A stretch of 64,000 nt of DNA from Combretum micranthum (GCA_024138025.1 JAMXBD010000392.1:558001-622000); one strand, 5' to 3'. Shown: positions 24,697-39,132, counted from the first letter of the stretch. Program-made: numbers and translations. The notes: generated by a model from the letters alone, not told the origin.

Positions 24697-26872
24697 CATA
24701 TGATCATTCACTGATATTATGAATGATAAGCCAACTTTCTCTCATCTTGTTTACTCGAGTTTTTTCTTAGTTAATCATTCTCTTAAGGCATACCACACTA
24801 ACATTGCCACAATCCCCGGTATGTCAAGGAGGCTCAACTTTTCCAATTGGTTTTAGCCTATCATGGCCTTATTAGTAGAACAATATCAACACTCGAATAG
24901 TTTGCTAACGAGAGATCAAACCTGCCCTCAAAGTAAACCCATTCTTTGAATAAATTACCTTATCAATGCCACTAGCAATGTTTCAAGAATTTTAGAATGT
25001 ATAAAAAAAAAAAGGTTTAAAAGAAAACATAGAAGATCAAGTTAGTTTAGCAAAAATAGAAATTGATGTAGTTAGTAATAAAACAAGTAAAGAAATAGTA
25101 AATAGTCATAGTAGTAGTAATATAATATTTTTTGTACCAAATAAATATGATATAGGAAACCTACAAGACCTATTGGGTCTTAAGAAGGAGAAAAGCTTCT
25201 AATTAATTTAATATATAAATACATGTATGATATATTTTTGCTATATTTCTTTTTTTTTAACTATTTATGCACTTTTATTTTTGCAATTATATATTTTACT
25301 TCCTTTTTTATTTTTATACATTTTTCTTAAATTATTAAATCATGAATCATAGTAGTGATTTGATAGAGGTGCCAATTTTTCAACTTTTATTTTACTATTG
25401 TACTTGATTTTTGTACATCCATAAGTGGTATGTAGTTGCTAGTATATGTACAGTTATATTATATGATTAGTAGACATGCACAAAGAAAATTTGTGCAAAA
25501 AATAAAATTTAACATAATAATATTCAATAAATAAAAAATTATTGAATAAATTCATATAAATATTAAATGATTTTTGAAGTAAAAAAAAAAAAGAATAGAT
25601 AATCTAAAAATGTGAGAGAAATAAATAATGAATGAAAAAAATGTAGAATTGATTAGAAAAGGGCGATTTCTAATTATAATGAAGAGAGACAAAAAAGAGA
25701 ACCTTGTTTATACGATAACTACCATCATAACCATTATATCTATAATAATATTTATTGTTTTAATTATACATTTACTACTGAAATTATAATAAATATTAAA
25801 GAGCTTTTGGTCATTTAACCAATATAAGGCGCTTACAATGTGTCTGTATCCAAAATTTAGAAAAGTATTGAAATATTAATTACAAAATAATTATGGAGTT
25901 AAAAGAGAATATATATATAAATATATATATAGAGAGAGAGAGAGAGTATTTGTGCACAAATATTTAAGAAAATTAATATAACTTAAATGAAGGGTATCTA
26001 GGATAGTGAAGACGGATGAAAGTTAATTATGAACATACATGACTAATAGATATGGAATGTGTAATATGGTTTTAAAAACTTTGGTATAAAATTTTTTAGT
26101 CGAATTAATTTGTATTCACTTAATATATCAATAGATTAATTATGTACATTGGGAAGTTTCAAGTTTTGATTAACTAATTTTTCACTATTATTATTTAACC
26201 ATTGATGTAAAAATAATAAGAAACTAACCATAATAAAAGATTACCCTCTATATTTTTTTCCTGACAGTGTTAAAATCATTTTTTCTTTAAAAAGAGGTTT
26301 CTAATTAGAAAAAGAAATAAAGTAATTGTAACATAAAAAAAGATCTCCTTTTCTTTTTGGTTACTTGATTAGAAAAAAAAAAAGTAAAATCTACAAATTT
26401 ATTATTGTATTAAAAAAAATTTTATATGAGTTTATTTTATTAATAAAAAACAGTCACTAATTAATTTTGGTCGAAGAAAGGGAAGTAATATAATTCAGCA
26501 AAAAGAAAAGTTAAAAAAAAAAAACTATCTTAAGTGAAAAGCAATTAGACTAAGGGTCTGTTTGTTTTGGCTTTTTTCCGACAGATACAGATACTTTTTT
26601 AAACTTTTTGCTAACAAATTATTTATCAAGAAATAGATATAGATAAAAAAAAGTTGACAGTTCTCATCAAAAGATCAAATAGAACAAATATAGATAAAAT
26701 TTAGATGCAAATCGGATATATTAAACATATCATTTTAAAAAAGATACAGATAAGATGAAAAACAGACAATCCAAACAGACCCTAAAAAAGAGAGGGACAT
26801 TTTAGCCAAAAAAAAAAAAAAAAGAGAGGGACATAGGAGTAGACGGGGAACTGAATATTAATGGGCTTTATA
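24697..26872. repeat. Tandem duplication unit B, with MITE insertion
   Basis: This is the second copy of the unit at 22790-24696, in the same order and orientation. It is longer mainly because of a 229-bp MITE at 26554-26782 and a small local repeat of AAAAAAGAGAGGGACAT (about 26785-26832). Its last bases, AATGGGCTTTATAGCAGG, lie about 130 bases upstream of the eL42 start codon. One end of the duplication therefore falls in the promoter of that gene. Confidence 0.85.
26554..26782. mobile_element. PIF/Harbinger (Tourist-like) MITE with TAA target duplication
   Basis: The terminal inverted repeats are GGGTCTGTTTG at the left and CAAACAGACCC at the right. TAA is present on both sides (26551-26553 and 26783-26785). 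The uninterrupted sister sequence in unit A (GACTAAAAAAGAG, 24636 onward) has a single TAA and serves as an empty site, so the 3-bp duplication and both ends are firmly placed. The element is 229 bp, encodes nothing, and would have been moved by a Harbinger transposase from elsewhere. Confidence 0.9.
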
Positions 26873-26944
26873 GCAGGCCGAAGCCCACACAAGCAGAACT
26901 AAAAAGGTGCTCTATATAATCTCTCTAACCTAACCTAACCCTAA
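26862..26944 (+). promoter_or_regulatory. eL42 gene promoter: site II-type, TATA and telo-box motifs
   Basis: TGGGCT at 26862-26867 and its inverse AGCCCA at 26882-26887 match the core of site II elements. TATATAA lies at 26913-26919. AACCCTAA lies at 26937-26944, within a CTAACCTAACCTAACCCTAA run, and matches a telo-box. Site II plus telo-box is a known combination in promoters of plant ribosomal protein and other growth genes. The start of transcription is probably near 26945, giving a leader of about 55 bases. Confidence 0.7.
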
Positions 26945-26999
26945 CTTCATCACACGGGAAAACCAGCGTCGTCAAGAAGTCTCAAATCTCAACTCAACA

Positions 27000-28385
<1,386 letters not shown>

Positions 28386-29640
28386 AAAGTTTCTGTGCTG
28401 GTTTATTTACATACTTCAGTGTTTGCTATTCGCATATCCTTTTGAGAATGCAACAGAATTTCTAGATTATGGAGTATTTAGTTTTCTGTTGTTGTTATTC
28501 CAGTTAATTTAGTTGCAATGCTTTGAAGCAATTTAATAGCAATTTTGTGATATCAGTTTATGGTTGTGAATCCAATCCCTTGCTTTGTGACTTGTGAGAA
28601 TGTCACTATTGTGTGAGGAGACATTAGTGGTAAGGTAACTGGCATATACCTTTGGTATTAGTAAGCAAGCTGCTTTTATTAAAAATATGCCAGTACTGGA
28701 TGAAGGCTCCATTTACTTATGAAGAACTAGCCCGTTCCATTTTTTTTTTTTTTAAATACGAGCTTGTTAAAGCTTGCCAGTCATACATGTGCGAAATTTG
28801 TGTCTTCTTTTAGGCAGTTTTGTACAGTCTACGAGGTGATGATACTTTGGACCATTTGAACAGCGAGGATTCTTAAATATGAAGAGATACTGAGATTTAC
28901 ATGCCGAAATGCAACTAGGTGCACGTTTTGTAAAAGTTGGTAATAGGTTTTTAAGTTTTTGCAGATCTGAAAGGTTAATTTGGGGGGTGTGATGCTGCAG
29001 AATTAAAATTTAAAATGTGATACGACATTGAAGTTGGCAGTAGATGAATGTGAGTTAAAGACTGTATCAGCAAGTGTAGGAGAAGGCAATTTGCGAACTT
29101 GTTTAGGAGGTATTGGTGTATATTTAGTTTGAGGAGTTTCTATATTTTGTTTCTTATTGCGTGTTCCAGACCACGGGTATGTATGTGAAACCTATCAGAA
29201 TGCAAATGATTGACAGAGTACGAGCTTTCAAATTCGTCCTGTCCTGTTGTGAGCATGACAGACGCTTGGGGCTGTGATGGAAACGGGGTGGTGGTGGAGC
29301 AAGTGCTGGTATTTGTTGAGCTTTTGGGTCCAGCTTCTTAATAGTAGGATAGGAAAGAAAGGGAGAGAGAAGGGTTGGTATTTGTTGGGATTATGCTGTT
29401 TATTACTTGCTGGTAGAAAAGGGCAGATCGACTAGGTGGATGGGAATATTTGAGCAAAGCAGGAGTCTTATCTTCCCAAGGGGGGAAAAAAAACATCATC
29501 AAAATCTATTTTATGATGCGATTTGCTTTATGTCGCCTTCAATAATCGTGATTTTCCGAACTTATGTAGTTACGTTTAATAATTGTGATTTTTGAAACTC
29601 ATAATGATTTCGTATGTAGCAACTGTAACTTCCCCTTGCT
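28386..29640 (+). other. eL42 3' UTR and downstream sequence
   Basis: The first 150-200 bases after the stop are probably 3' UTR. Beyond about 28600 I see no gene. Short open frames (for example at 29407-29595) have no recognisable content. Confidence 0.4.
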
Positions 29641-31690
29641 AATCACAAAAAATTAGCACCTTACATACCAACATGTGCATTAATGATTCGCAGGTTTTAA
29701 ATAGTAATTTGGTAATTAATATTAATCTAATTTTATCCAAGTAATTAATGTCATTAATGGTCATGGAGAGATGAGAAATCCATAATATTTCATATTTTAA
29801 TATGTTATCTATTATTCTTTGGAATCTCCTCCTAAATTTAGGAATAAGGATTTAATGTCACAGTTGGTATCTAAGGATTATTTAGAATGGAAAGAGAGCA
29901 AAATGGAATGGAATGAGCGGTGAAATGATAAATTCATTTTTATTTGAATATATATGGATATGATATTTGTGAAAAATATCTTAACAATAAATGTGAAAAA
30001 TAAATATATAAAAGGATGAAAAAGTAATTATAATAGCAATCATTAAATCATGATTTCAGCTGTTTAAAGAACATAATTAAATTCCTTTTTAAACCTGAAA
30101 TCTTTGAATTTCAGGAATTGCAGAATGCATCCAAACAAATAAATGAAAATGGAATTTGAAATCGCAATTCCATTCTATGTTCAACTCTGTGTATCATAAG
30201 AGGAAAATGTAGGCTTTACTTTCATTTTATTTTCTTGTTTCTTTTTAAATGATTTATATAAGGTTTTTCTTTTCTTTTGTATGCTTCTTATAATTTATTT
30301 AGTTGATAAAAACTTGTTTAACCCTAGCCATCTTAGATTGCTTCCATAAAGGTTTTAGAAAATTGTGCTTTGATGGGATTATTTAATTTATAGATAGGCA
30401 TTAAATTCTCATTTTATTAATTTTTAATAACCATGTGAATGATTTAAATAAGATGATTCTACTAATGAGTTTGTAGAATTTCTAGTTTGTTGATGATCAA
30501 TTATGGAGCATGGGCTTCCCAAACCCAATCTAACCCACTATACACTTGAGTTGTTCCATTAGATTTGAGGCTTACTTATCTTGATCCATCTCGAGCCCTA
30601 AGAACATTAATTCGATATTATTTTGGTAGGCTAACCACTTGAGCTATGCATTAGGCGGACCTTAAACCAAACCACTTGACACTTCCTAAGTAAATGATGT
30701 CAACTTCAAAGGAGGAAATGGTTAGTGGTAGATTAGTGATTTAGCTCCCATGTCCATAACAACTGTTTCCACCTACTACTCATTGGTCATGCGATATGCA
30801 CAACCACAGGAGTTTTTCTTCAATAAATATCTCCTTTGCATATCACAGAAGACAAGTATGTAACTTTGGTAAACGTTACACTTGTTTTATTTATTTCATA
30901 CACTTGTGGTACAATCTAATTTGAGCATCAAAGTGGTCGTGCTAGAGAATCCTAGAGAGCATCACTAACGATGTTTTGTTTTGCAAACCTAGCTTACAAG
31001 CCTAAAGTTAAGTCCTAATACTCAATTTGCCATCTATCGATTTTAAACTAATGACATTTAGCATCATTTGTGAGAAACGACTCTTGGAGTAATTTCCTCT
31101 TTTATTTTCTTCTTTAGATACATTGTCTTGCATTAACAAAACTTTCAATGTCGGATGTCTTTATAGTTTAAAGGTAAGAAAGTGGCCTAAGTCCTTGATC
31201 TTCACAACTTAACAACTCTATCTCAAAATCTAAGTAGTTGTTTAGTAAATTTTTAGACTTTTGGCATGCAATACTCGAGTCTTGCCCTCCTAACAACCCT
31301 AAGAACTTATAAGTTCCCATGCAGGCCCCATTATTTTTCACATTTCAGGCTCTTTGTAGAATTAGAAGCGGTTGAGTAATTCAGAAACTATGCTCCATCT
31401 TATTATTGAACAGAATATTGAGTTGATAAACTATGATCGACAAGTGTAACAACACCTTGAGGACCTTGGACTAGGAACTAATGCCCTTTAGTATTAAGAA
31501 GCAATAGAGAAATTAGCCACCCATTCTCAGACAATTGCATCACAAGTATCATCGAAGGATGCAATGCTAAAAGATCCTTAAGCTTAAGCTTTGTCTCAAG
31601 TGTAGGTTGACCTATGGTTTCCCACACTTATGGTATATTAGGGGCTACAAAACCCTTTGGTGGCACTAGCTGCTTTGCAAACACATATTG
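29641..31690. other. AT-rich intergenic region, possible MITE at 29875-30190
   Basis: No coding region is supportable. GAATGGAAAG...GGAATGGAATG near 29885 and AATTCCATTC near 30168 are loosely inverted, as in a decayed MITE, but the ends are not clear. The rest shows nothing recognisable. Confidence 0.3.
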
Positions 31691-31699
31691 ATGATCCAT

Positions 31700-32170
31700 C
31701 TTTCGTTGATCTTCCCATGTATTAGGGAAACTGTTTTAAGGATTTGACACCTAAAGAGATGAAAAAGGAGTTCAAGAGAGTGTTAGAAATTAAGGAAAGC
31801 GAAAAGGATGCTCAAACTTTAGAGACTTTTTTTTTTTAATGGTTAAAGCCCTTTGATTCAGCCTATTATTGAAGATCATTTCTTTGTGGGCATGAAGTTG
31901 CCCATGCTTAAAACATATGATGGGACCATTGATCTAGATAAAAGACCTGACCTCTATCAACGTAACCTTACCACTTAGTTACTTGCCAATCCTTTCTCCT
32001 TACTCTCAATGTTAACATGGGATGTGTAGGAGGATTTAGCAAGGTAGGCTACTAGGGGTCAAGATGGACAAACTCATCCACATTCTCAACAGAAGGGACT
32101 TAGCCACCTATGAGACCTATAGTTTGGAAGTAGGATAAGCTAACTTACTAGTAATACTCACAATTGAATC
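31700..32170 (+). pseudogene. Ty3/gypsy gag scrap
   Basis: The plus strand reads FFVGMKLPMLKTYDGTIDLD near 31880-31940, after a helical stretch (KEFKRVLEIKESEKDAQTLE). This resembles the segment of plant gypsy Gag just before the core, where a K-x-x-x-Y-D-G-T-x-D motif is common. Stops and shifts interrupt it, and no zinc knuckle or pol follows. It ends where the LINE sequence begins. Confidence 0.4.
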
Positions 32171-32233
32171 TACCAAATCGATAAGGTCAAATTAAGAGAG
32201 GAAAATGCTCTCCTTTCTTTCGAGAGAACCACC

Positions 32234-34063
32234 TTGAACCCATTTTTCTCTACCCATTATTATCTCATCTTCCCTTTTTTTTTCCCTTTTTCCTCCCTAT
32301 GTTCTTCTTTTGTCCTTCTCCACCACCATTTCTTTGTTCCCATCTATCAGCTTTTGAAATGCAAAGTGGCTCCAATCGTAAGATCACTAAGGTGGGTCAA
32401 AACACCTTCAGAGACTACCTTTACTCCCAAAGTTGAAGACCATTGTAGAAAAAAGGATGTCTCTACTCCCAAGGTTATTTCTAAGACTACTCCTTTTGAG
32501 GAAAAAGCTTCCTCCTCTTTCCCTTCTCTAAATTAAGGGCCAAAAGACTTTGTCCAGAGAGAAATCTTGATACATATGCCTCTACGACCTTAGAAAGTTT
32601 GTTTCTCACATACTGGACTATGCCCTCCCCCCTCCTCTTAGCATGCTATTGCTAACTTTAACAAGAAGGCTACTCGTAGTGTTTCCACTTTAGAAATACC
32701 TCTCTTCAAGAAATTAATGATCTCCTTGATAAAGTGGAAAACTAAAACCAGTGACAAAATCGGACTTCAAAACTGCTTTTGCCTCTTTCTCATGTTCTGG
32801 TAAGGACCTCTACTAACCAGGCTAAACCTAAGAGCTATGTTGGTACTTATGCAGCTCTTAATGTGCCTTCTCCTTCGGACTTCCAATTTAGGTTTATCCC
32901 ACCTATTCAGCGTGGTCTTATTCCTAAGGTACATATTCCATTTTTGTGGAGGAGGAAGGAGCTAAATATTGAGAATCTACCTTGGTAAGCTACTTTCTAG
33001 AATGGAAGATCTCTTTCTCCCTTATCTAGACCAATGTTATGAGATTATGGACAGAGTATAACATTTGAGGAGTTCTTAGCAACAATGAAGGTTTCTTTTA
33101 TTTTTCAGCTTTCTAAAGACCACGACCTTGTTGCTACCTTAGAGAAACCATGGTACTTTGCACAATGTTTTCTTGTTCTCTAGAAATTATGGAAGGGTAT
33201 GCCTTTAGAAAAGCCTCAACCCATTAATGCCCTAATTTAGACCTTATTTGTCCGGGTTCCTTGTGAATTTCTAAATCCTGAAGGCTTAAACCATATTGCA
33301 AATGGTGTTGGAATCCCATCAGAGTAGACACACTCATATCTTACGTAATAGAGCCAACCAAGTCGGTATATTGGTAGAGATTAATGCTAGATAGGAGTTA
33401 ATGAGTCAAGTGGAGGTTGAAAGGGAAAATGGTGCTTGCGCTCCAATCTCTCTTAAATATCAGTGGATGCCTCATCGCTACAATGTTTGCAAAGTTTTTG
33501 GCCAATCATGCTCTCCTAAAGCTTAGGGGGTTGCACACATTTCTACTCCTAAGGGCACTAAAGAATGGACTAAGGTAGGTAAGAAAAGGAAAGGGAAACA
33601 AAAAATGGAGGTCGTTAAATTTGCTCATAATTCCCCTCCATGCTCCCTATGACACCCAATAGGTGAAGGTGTTAATGAGGAAGTTGGTTCTCCCCTCAAA
33701 TCATCTATGGAGCCTTGAGGACCTACCTGCCTTGATCGGTAAAAACACCTACCTCTTTCTTGGATAATTCTAAGAAACATAAAGAGAAAGCGAGGCACTT
33801 CCCCTTTATCCTAGAAACCCAAAGTGCCTGTAGTAAGGTAAATATCTAGAAATCCTCCAGCTTAGAGAAACTTAAGCTACTTAAGTATCTCAACGTTGGT
33901 GAAGATTTAATGGAGGATTATGAAAATACTCCACCCAATGCTTTGATGATCAGAATTGATGGTTAAATAGCTTCTAATAGCACTTCACATGGTAACAAGG
34001 GATCCAAATCCACTAGTAATCCCAAGAAGAAGCGCCGCAAGCACAAACAACACTTTACTTAAG
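32234..34063 (+). pseudogene. LINE ORF1 (RNA-binding protein) remnant
   Basis: Recognisable pieces are scattered over three frames. They include a Thr/Pro/Lys-rich N-terminal part (VKTPSETTFTPKVED), the segment FRFIPPIQRG near 32890, a block with YNVCKVFGQSCSP near 33480 (a Cys-His type motif usual before the ORF1 tail), a KEWTKVGKKRKGK basic tail, and a terminal KKKRRKHKQHFT ending at 34063. ORF1 of plant LINEs binds element RNA. Several stops lie between the blocks. Confidence 0.6.
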
Positions 34064-34988
34064 TAGCAACACCTTCCTTTTTTCTTTTGTAAATAAATGA
34101 ATATTGCCTCACGGAACATTAGAGGTCTTAGTGACCCAATCAAAGCTAGAGATGTTAGCTACTTTTGTGTAGAGAATGTCATTGGTCTGGTGGGGAATGG
34201 GGTTATTAGAAACAAAGGTAAACTTAGCAAATGAAGGTATTATTCAATGTGCGGTTAATCCCCCTGGTATTTTGTTGTGAATTCACATGCCAGGAAGCGA
34301 ATGTGGACTGGTTGGGATTCAAGAGATTAGGATGTGCGAGTTTTGCAAGAGCATGAACAATTTCTCTATTGTCTTGTAGCTTGTCTGAGAGTAAACGTCT
34401 CTTCTATTTCTACTTTTGTCTATGGGGCTAACAATGACACTCACAGAAGCTTTTTCGGAATGGTCTTTTATCTCTCGCCCTAAACCTCACTAATGATGCT
34501 TGGATTGTTCTTGGGGCCTTCAATGTTACAAGAAATACATTGGTTAGCTGAGCTATTATTGACTTTCCAACATTTCTTGATGAAGTTGAGTTTAAGGACC
34601 TACGATTTGTGGGTGGACTTCTTTTCTTGGTAGAATAGGCAAGCAACAAAATCCTGTCTTTCATAAACTGGATAGGGTCCTTGTGAACAAACAATGGTTA
34701 TTGAGCTCTCCTAGGAGCCAGGCAGTTTTCAGGTCTCCCATATTATCGGACCACTCCATTGCTGGACTTTGCAGGTAAGTAGAAACTTATTCTTTTTAAA
34801 TTCTTTAACTTGTAAACTGAAAATGCAACTTTCAGAGGGATTATTTTCGAAATTTGAGGAGTGAATGTTATTGGGTCAAAGATGTTTTGTCTAATCTCCA
34901 AGCTTAAATCGCTAAAGGTAAAATTGAAGAAATTGAACTGTGTTGAATATTTAGATTTACATACAAGGGTTAAACAACCTAAAGCTAA

Positions 34989-34996
34989 CCTACAAT
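34989..34996. repeat. Target duplication of hAT copy 2, left
   Basis: CCTACAAT here compares with CCTCCGAT at 35598-35605 (6 of 8 positions), flanking hAT copy 2. Confidence 0.6.
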
Positions 34997-35597
34997 TAGA
35001 GTTGGGCATAAGGGCCGTGGCCCTTTTACCCACTCAAAAAAGCAGGCTATGGCCAAATTTTTTTGGCTCGTTTAAATGCGAGCTAAATTGGCATGACCCG
35101 TTTAGCCCGCGGCTGGGTCGGCCCACGAGCCGAGAGTATTGAAAAAAAAATAGAGGAAAAATGTAAGATTAAGAATAAAACAATAACATATTTGTGATTA
35201 TTTATGATATATTATGGAAGAAAATAAATTAAAACATGCATCATAGGCATTATAACATTTTTTTAAGTGTATATTTATTGATTTAAATGTAATATGATAT
35301 CTAATAAATTATTTAAAAACTTGTTTTCATTTATAAGTAATCAAAATCGTAACAAAAATAATTTTTAATATATATGAGACCTTAAAATATATAAATATTC
35401 TAATTTTTACATAAATTAACATAAAAAAATAACAAAAATTTAAAATTTTCATTTTGCTCGTGGGTTGGCCTGTTTAGCCCACGGGCCAAAGCGGGTTGGG
35501 CCCTGGCCGAGAAATTTTAGCCCGTTTAAAAACGGGCAAAAATTGTTCGCCTCGGCCCAGCCCGCCCTGCCCTGCTAGGCTTGTTTGCCCATCTCTA
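34997..35597. mobile_element. Non-autonomous hAT element, copy 2
   Basis: The element starts TAGAGTTGGGC and ends GCCCATCTCTA, an 11-base inverted repeat with two mismatches of the TAGAGATGGGC type. Subterminal regions are rich in GCCCGTTT and GGGCC motifs in both orientations, and the middle is AT-rich. It is 601 bp long, encodes nothing, and is inserted in the LINE ORF2. It belongs to the family at 4348-5041 and 46624-47319. Confidence 0.85.
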
Positions 35598-37952
35598 CCT
35601 CCGATCTGTCTAGTCTGCCATCTTGGGGGAAGGAGACACTAGCTTAACGGTACAAGAACAAGAAACTTTTGAAAAATACTATCTCCTTAAAAGTGTTAAA
35701 GAGAGCTTTAAAAAAAAAATCTTGTATCAAATGGCTCAAGCTTGGTGATAAGAACCTTTCTTTTTTTTTTCACAATTTTGTGGTGAATCACTACAACCGA
35801 ATGCCATTAACAACCTTCATACAAAAGATGGGAGAGATCGAAAAGGTGATGAAGAAATCCATAAGGTGGCAATTGATTATTTCAAATATTTATTCCATAA
35901 CCAAAATTCTAACCTTCCCTTGACGAAGCCCACCAATTCATCATATGTAGATTAAATGAAGCTCAAGTGAATAAGTTAAATGCTCCTTATAATGCTGATG
36001 AAATGCGAGCAACTTTTTTTGCCAAGCCAATGGCCCGAATGGCTTCTCAGCCAAGTTCTTTAAATGTTTTTGGTATATCATAAGCATAGAGGTAAGGATG
36101 ACAATTCAGGAGTTTCTTTCATAGGGTTTCCTATTAAGGGAACTAAATAACCATTTTCTCTTGTGCTAAAGTTAGAAAACCTATCGAAATTGACAAGCTT
36201 CTATCCAATTGCTTGTTGCAATGTCATTTACAAAGCTATATCTAAAGTCTTGGCAACATTAATAAGAAGTGTGTACCTTATCTAGTTGGTAAAGAACAGG
36301 TTGACTTCATCTCAAGTAGGAGAATCTTGATAATATATTTATCACCTAGGAGTTAATGGCTAGGTGTCACCTTGACACTAGCTCACCCCATTGCACATTA
36401 AAGGTAGATATCCAAAAAGCTTATGACACTATTAATTGAAAAATTATGCTTTGTGTCCTTCAGAATATTAACTTTCCTCCTCATCTCTACAAGCTCATCA
36501 TCGAGCAATACATTTCTACACCTAAATTTTCAATTAATATTAATGGGAAACTAGTGGATTTCTTCCTAAGTAATAGAGGTTTTCGGCAGGGGAGATTTAA
36601 TCTCCTTTTATCTCTTTGTTTTAGGGATGGAAGTTCTCCTAAGTATCCTTAGGGGACCAGTTACCACCTTCAGTTTTCCTTTCACTAGCTTTGAGACTAA
36701 GAAAATCACTCGTTTGTGTTTTGCTGATGATTTAATGACCTTTTGCAAAGCAAATAGAGAATCAATGGTGTTGGTTCAGTAAGCCTTACAATGGTTACTC
36801 TCCTTCTTAGGCTTGAGAGCTAATAATGGAAAAAGTTTCATCTTTTTTTTTTAATGTACATTTAGTTGCAAGATGAAATGATTAGCTCACATGCTTTCAA
36901 CAAAGAATTCTCTTGGTTTGATACCTTAAAGTCACGTTGCTTTTTACTAGACTTAAATAAGTAGATTGTCATGCACTTCTAGAAGAATTCTTTCATGCAT
37001 CAAATCGTGGACTTCTAAATTCCTTTCTTTTGCTAGAAGATTACAACTTATCAAGTCTGTACTTTTTTCAATGCAGATTTTTTAGGCTTCAATTTGCCTC
37101 CTTCCAAGTCGCTTATAAAACAAATTGAGTAAAAGATAAGGAACTTCCTTTAGAGTGGAATACCAAATGTGTCTATGAAAGCCAAAGTTAGATGGAAAGT
37201 AATTTGTAGTCTTTACAACAAATATGGCATTAGCATTTTGATTTTAGACAGTTGGAATAAGGTCACCCAAACTAAACACATTTAGAACCTTTATAGAGGT
37301 GGAGAGAGGGAGATTTAAGCGGATTGGGTTCACTCAACTCACCTTAAGCGCTAAAGCTTTTAGGCTACTAAAACACCAAATAATTTGCTTTTAGTTTTGA
37401 AGGAAACTCCTAAAACTTAGATATTTGATTCGAGGTACCTTTGTTTGACAAATTGATAACGATTTATCCATCTCTTTATGGTTAGAATAATAGCTTCCAA
37501 TAGGTCCCACTGACCAGGTTTACAATACTAAAGAGATTGCATAATCATGCCTCTCTTTAAAATGCACGTCTCTACTCTATCATAGATGGTCAAAATTGGA
37601 AATTTCCATGAAAACCTTTATGGACAACTTTTTATTCTTGATTCTTTGAAACAAGTCCTGTTGGAACTAGATGTCTTTAAATGGAAGCTCCTTTCCTTTG
37701 GAGAATACAATATTAAATTGGTTTACACTTTTCAACCGTCACATGCTCACACTCTCAAGCTATTTAGTGGCATCATATTGTCTGGTGTAAAATTACCATA
37801 CGAAGACATGCTTTGTGCCGCTATCTTGTTTGGTAAAGGAAATTGCCTACCTTAGATAGATTATCCACATAGGGTATTACTACTACTACCTCCTAATATC
37901 TCTACGATTAAGGATCGAAAGACCATGATAACTTGTTTTTGTAGAACAGTTA

Positions 37953-38915
37953 TGTAACACCTAGGAATGTGATTGTGCCTAATTTTGCTCTTTTTCAAAC
38001 TTCAATCCCTAATTATTGTAATTTAATACATAAACAACAATAACAAATAAATGCAATAAAAAAGAGATAGAGTTGAAGAGGATCATACTAGGATTTTACA
38101 TGGAGTTTCGTCTATCCCTTAGTCTATACGGTCCAGACAAATGCCTCCTTAATGGAGGACTTCACACACTATATTCGCACAAACAATTAATGCTCCAAAG
38201 GAGCTTCAAACAACACAAAATACAACACATACTTGAGTTATGCCTTTATAACAAGCTCTTTAGGACACTAGGCACAACTCAAGATTCTACTTAAATAACC
38301 TCAACAAGATTAGTGTAGTGCCTTTACAATAAGTAGAAAATACAAGAACAAATGAGATTACACTTGTCTCTCGCTCACATAATACAACTAAAGTTTTGAG
38401 AGAGCGTTTACAAGGTTTTGATAGCAATTAATAAGCTCAATCATCCTTCTTCAAATGCCTTAAGATTTGTATCTATAGCCTCCATATAGATATGCCATCT
38501 GTCCTCTTTCCCCCTCCTTTTTGTGTACAATAGATACTCCAATAGCTAGTTGAAAAATATGACAAGTTGGAACTTGTGCAAGTAGTCGAAACCATTTGGA
38601 CAGTTCTGGATCGAAATAGACATTATGTGCAAAAAAAGGTCTGGACCTTTTGTCAACAGGTTTGGACCTATTGGTGCAAGTCAATATTATTTTGTATTTT
38701 GGGCATATCTCTCATCTAGACTCTGATTGATGTGATTCAAGATGCTACGAAAAGCTTAAACAGAGCTCTTCAACTTTTATGTTTTGAGCTTTAAAGTAAT
38801 TTGTATTAGCGTGCAATAATAAGCACGAACAAAAACACATAAATATTGTACACAAATACTTAACACATCATAAACATAATTTCTTATTAATTATAACCTT
38901 ATTATATGATTTTGA
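37953..38915. repeat. Copia LTR inserted in the LINE (solo LTR or LTR fragment)
   Basis: A TGTAACACCTA start interrupts the LINE 3' coding region, and recognisable LINE sequence (CPFSNLTW block) resumes near 38923. The sequence follows the block order of the LTR of copia element A at 5259 onward. No primer site, gag or pol accompanies it, so it is probably a solo LTR. The right edge is approximate because I found no clean CA end or matching duplication. Confidence 0.55.
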
Positions 38916-38922
38916 GCGATTT

Positions 38923-39132
38923 ATGCAATGTATTTCCTCATCAAAAATTTTCTTTAACTCTTTAATTCAACAAATTTTCAATTGCCCATTTTCTAACCTC
39001 ACTTGGAGCTATGCGTGTAATGCTTTAGGCTACCCCACTTTGTTTAAATCATGGATAAGTGTTACTATTGGTTTGATGAATCCTCCTCGCTTTGCTCCAT
39101 CCATATGCAAGCACTTAGTTAAAGTGCTATAG
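38923..39132 (+). pseudogene. LINE 3' coding end (zinc-binding RT-associated domain)
   Basis: The frame contains IFNCPFSNLTWSYACNALG, close to the [FH]-F-x-C-P-x-S-x-x-x-W signature at the C-terminus of plant LINE ORF2 proteins. It is separated from the body of the LINE by the LTR at 37953-38915. Confidence 0.6.

Larger units (their letters stand above)
34097..37952 (+). pseudogene. LINE ORF2 (endonuclease and reverse transcriptase) remnant
   Basis: ORF2 opens MNIASRNIRGLSDP, where family members usually have Trp in place of this first Arg. The endonuclease region runs to about 34770. After the hAT insert the RT region includes LKVDIQKAYDTIN (about 36400), a conserved active-site block; ININGKLVDFFLSNRGFRQG (about 36535); and FADD at 36720-36731, the catalytic Asp pair. 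A LSGVKLPYEDMLCAAILFGK block near 37780 is the C-terminal zinc-binding region. In-frame stops occur throughout, so the enzyme cannot be made, although FADD itself is kept. Confidence 0.75.
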
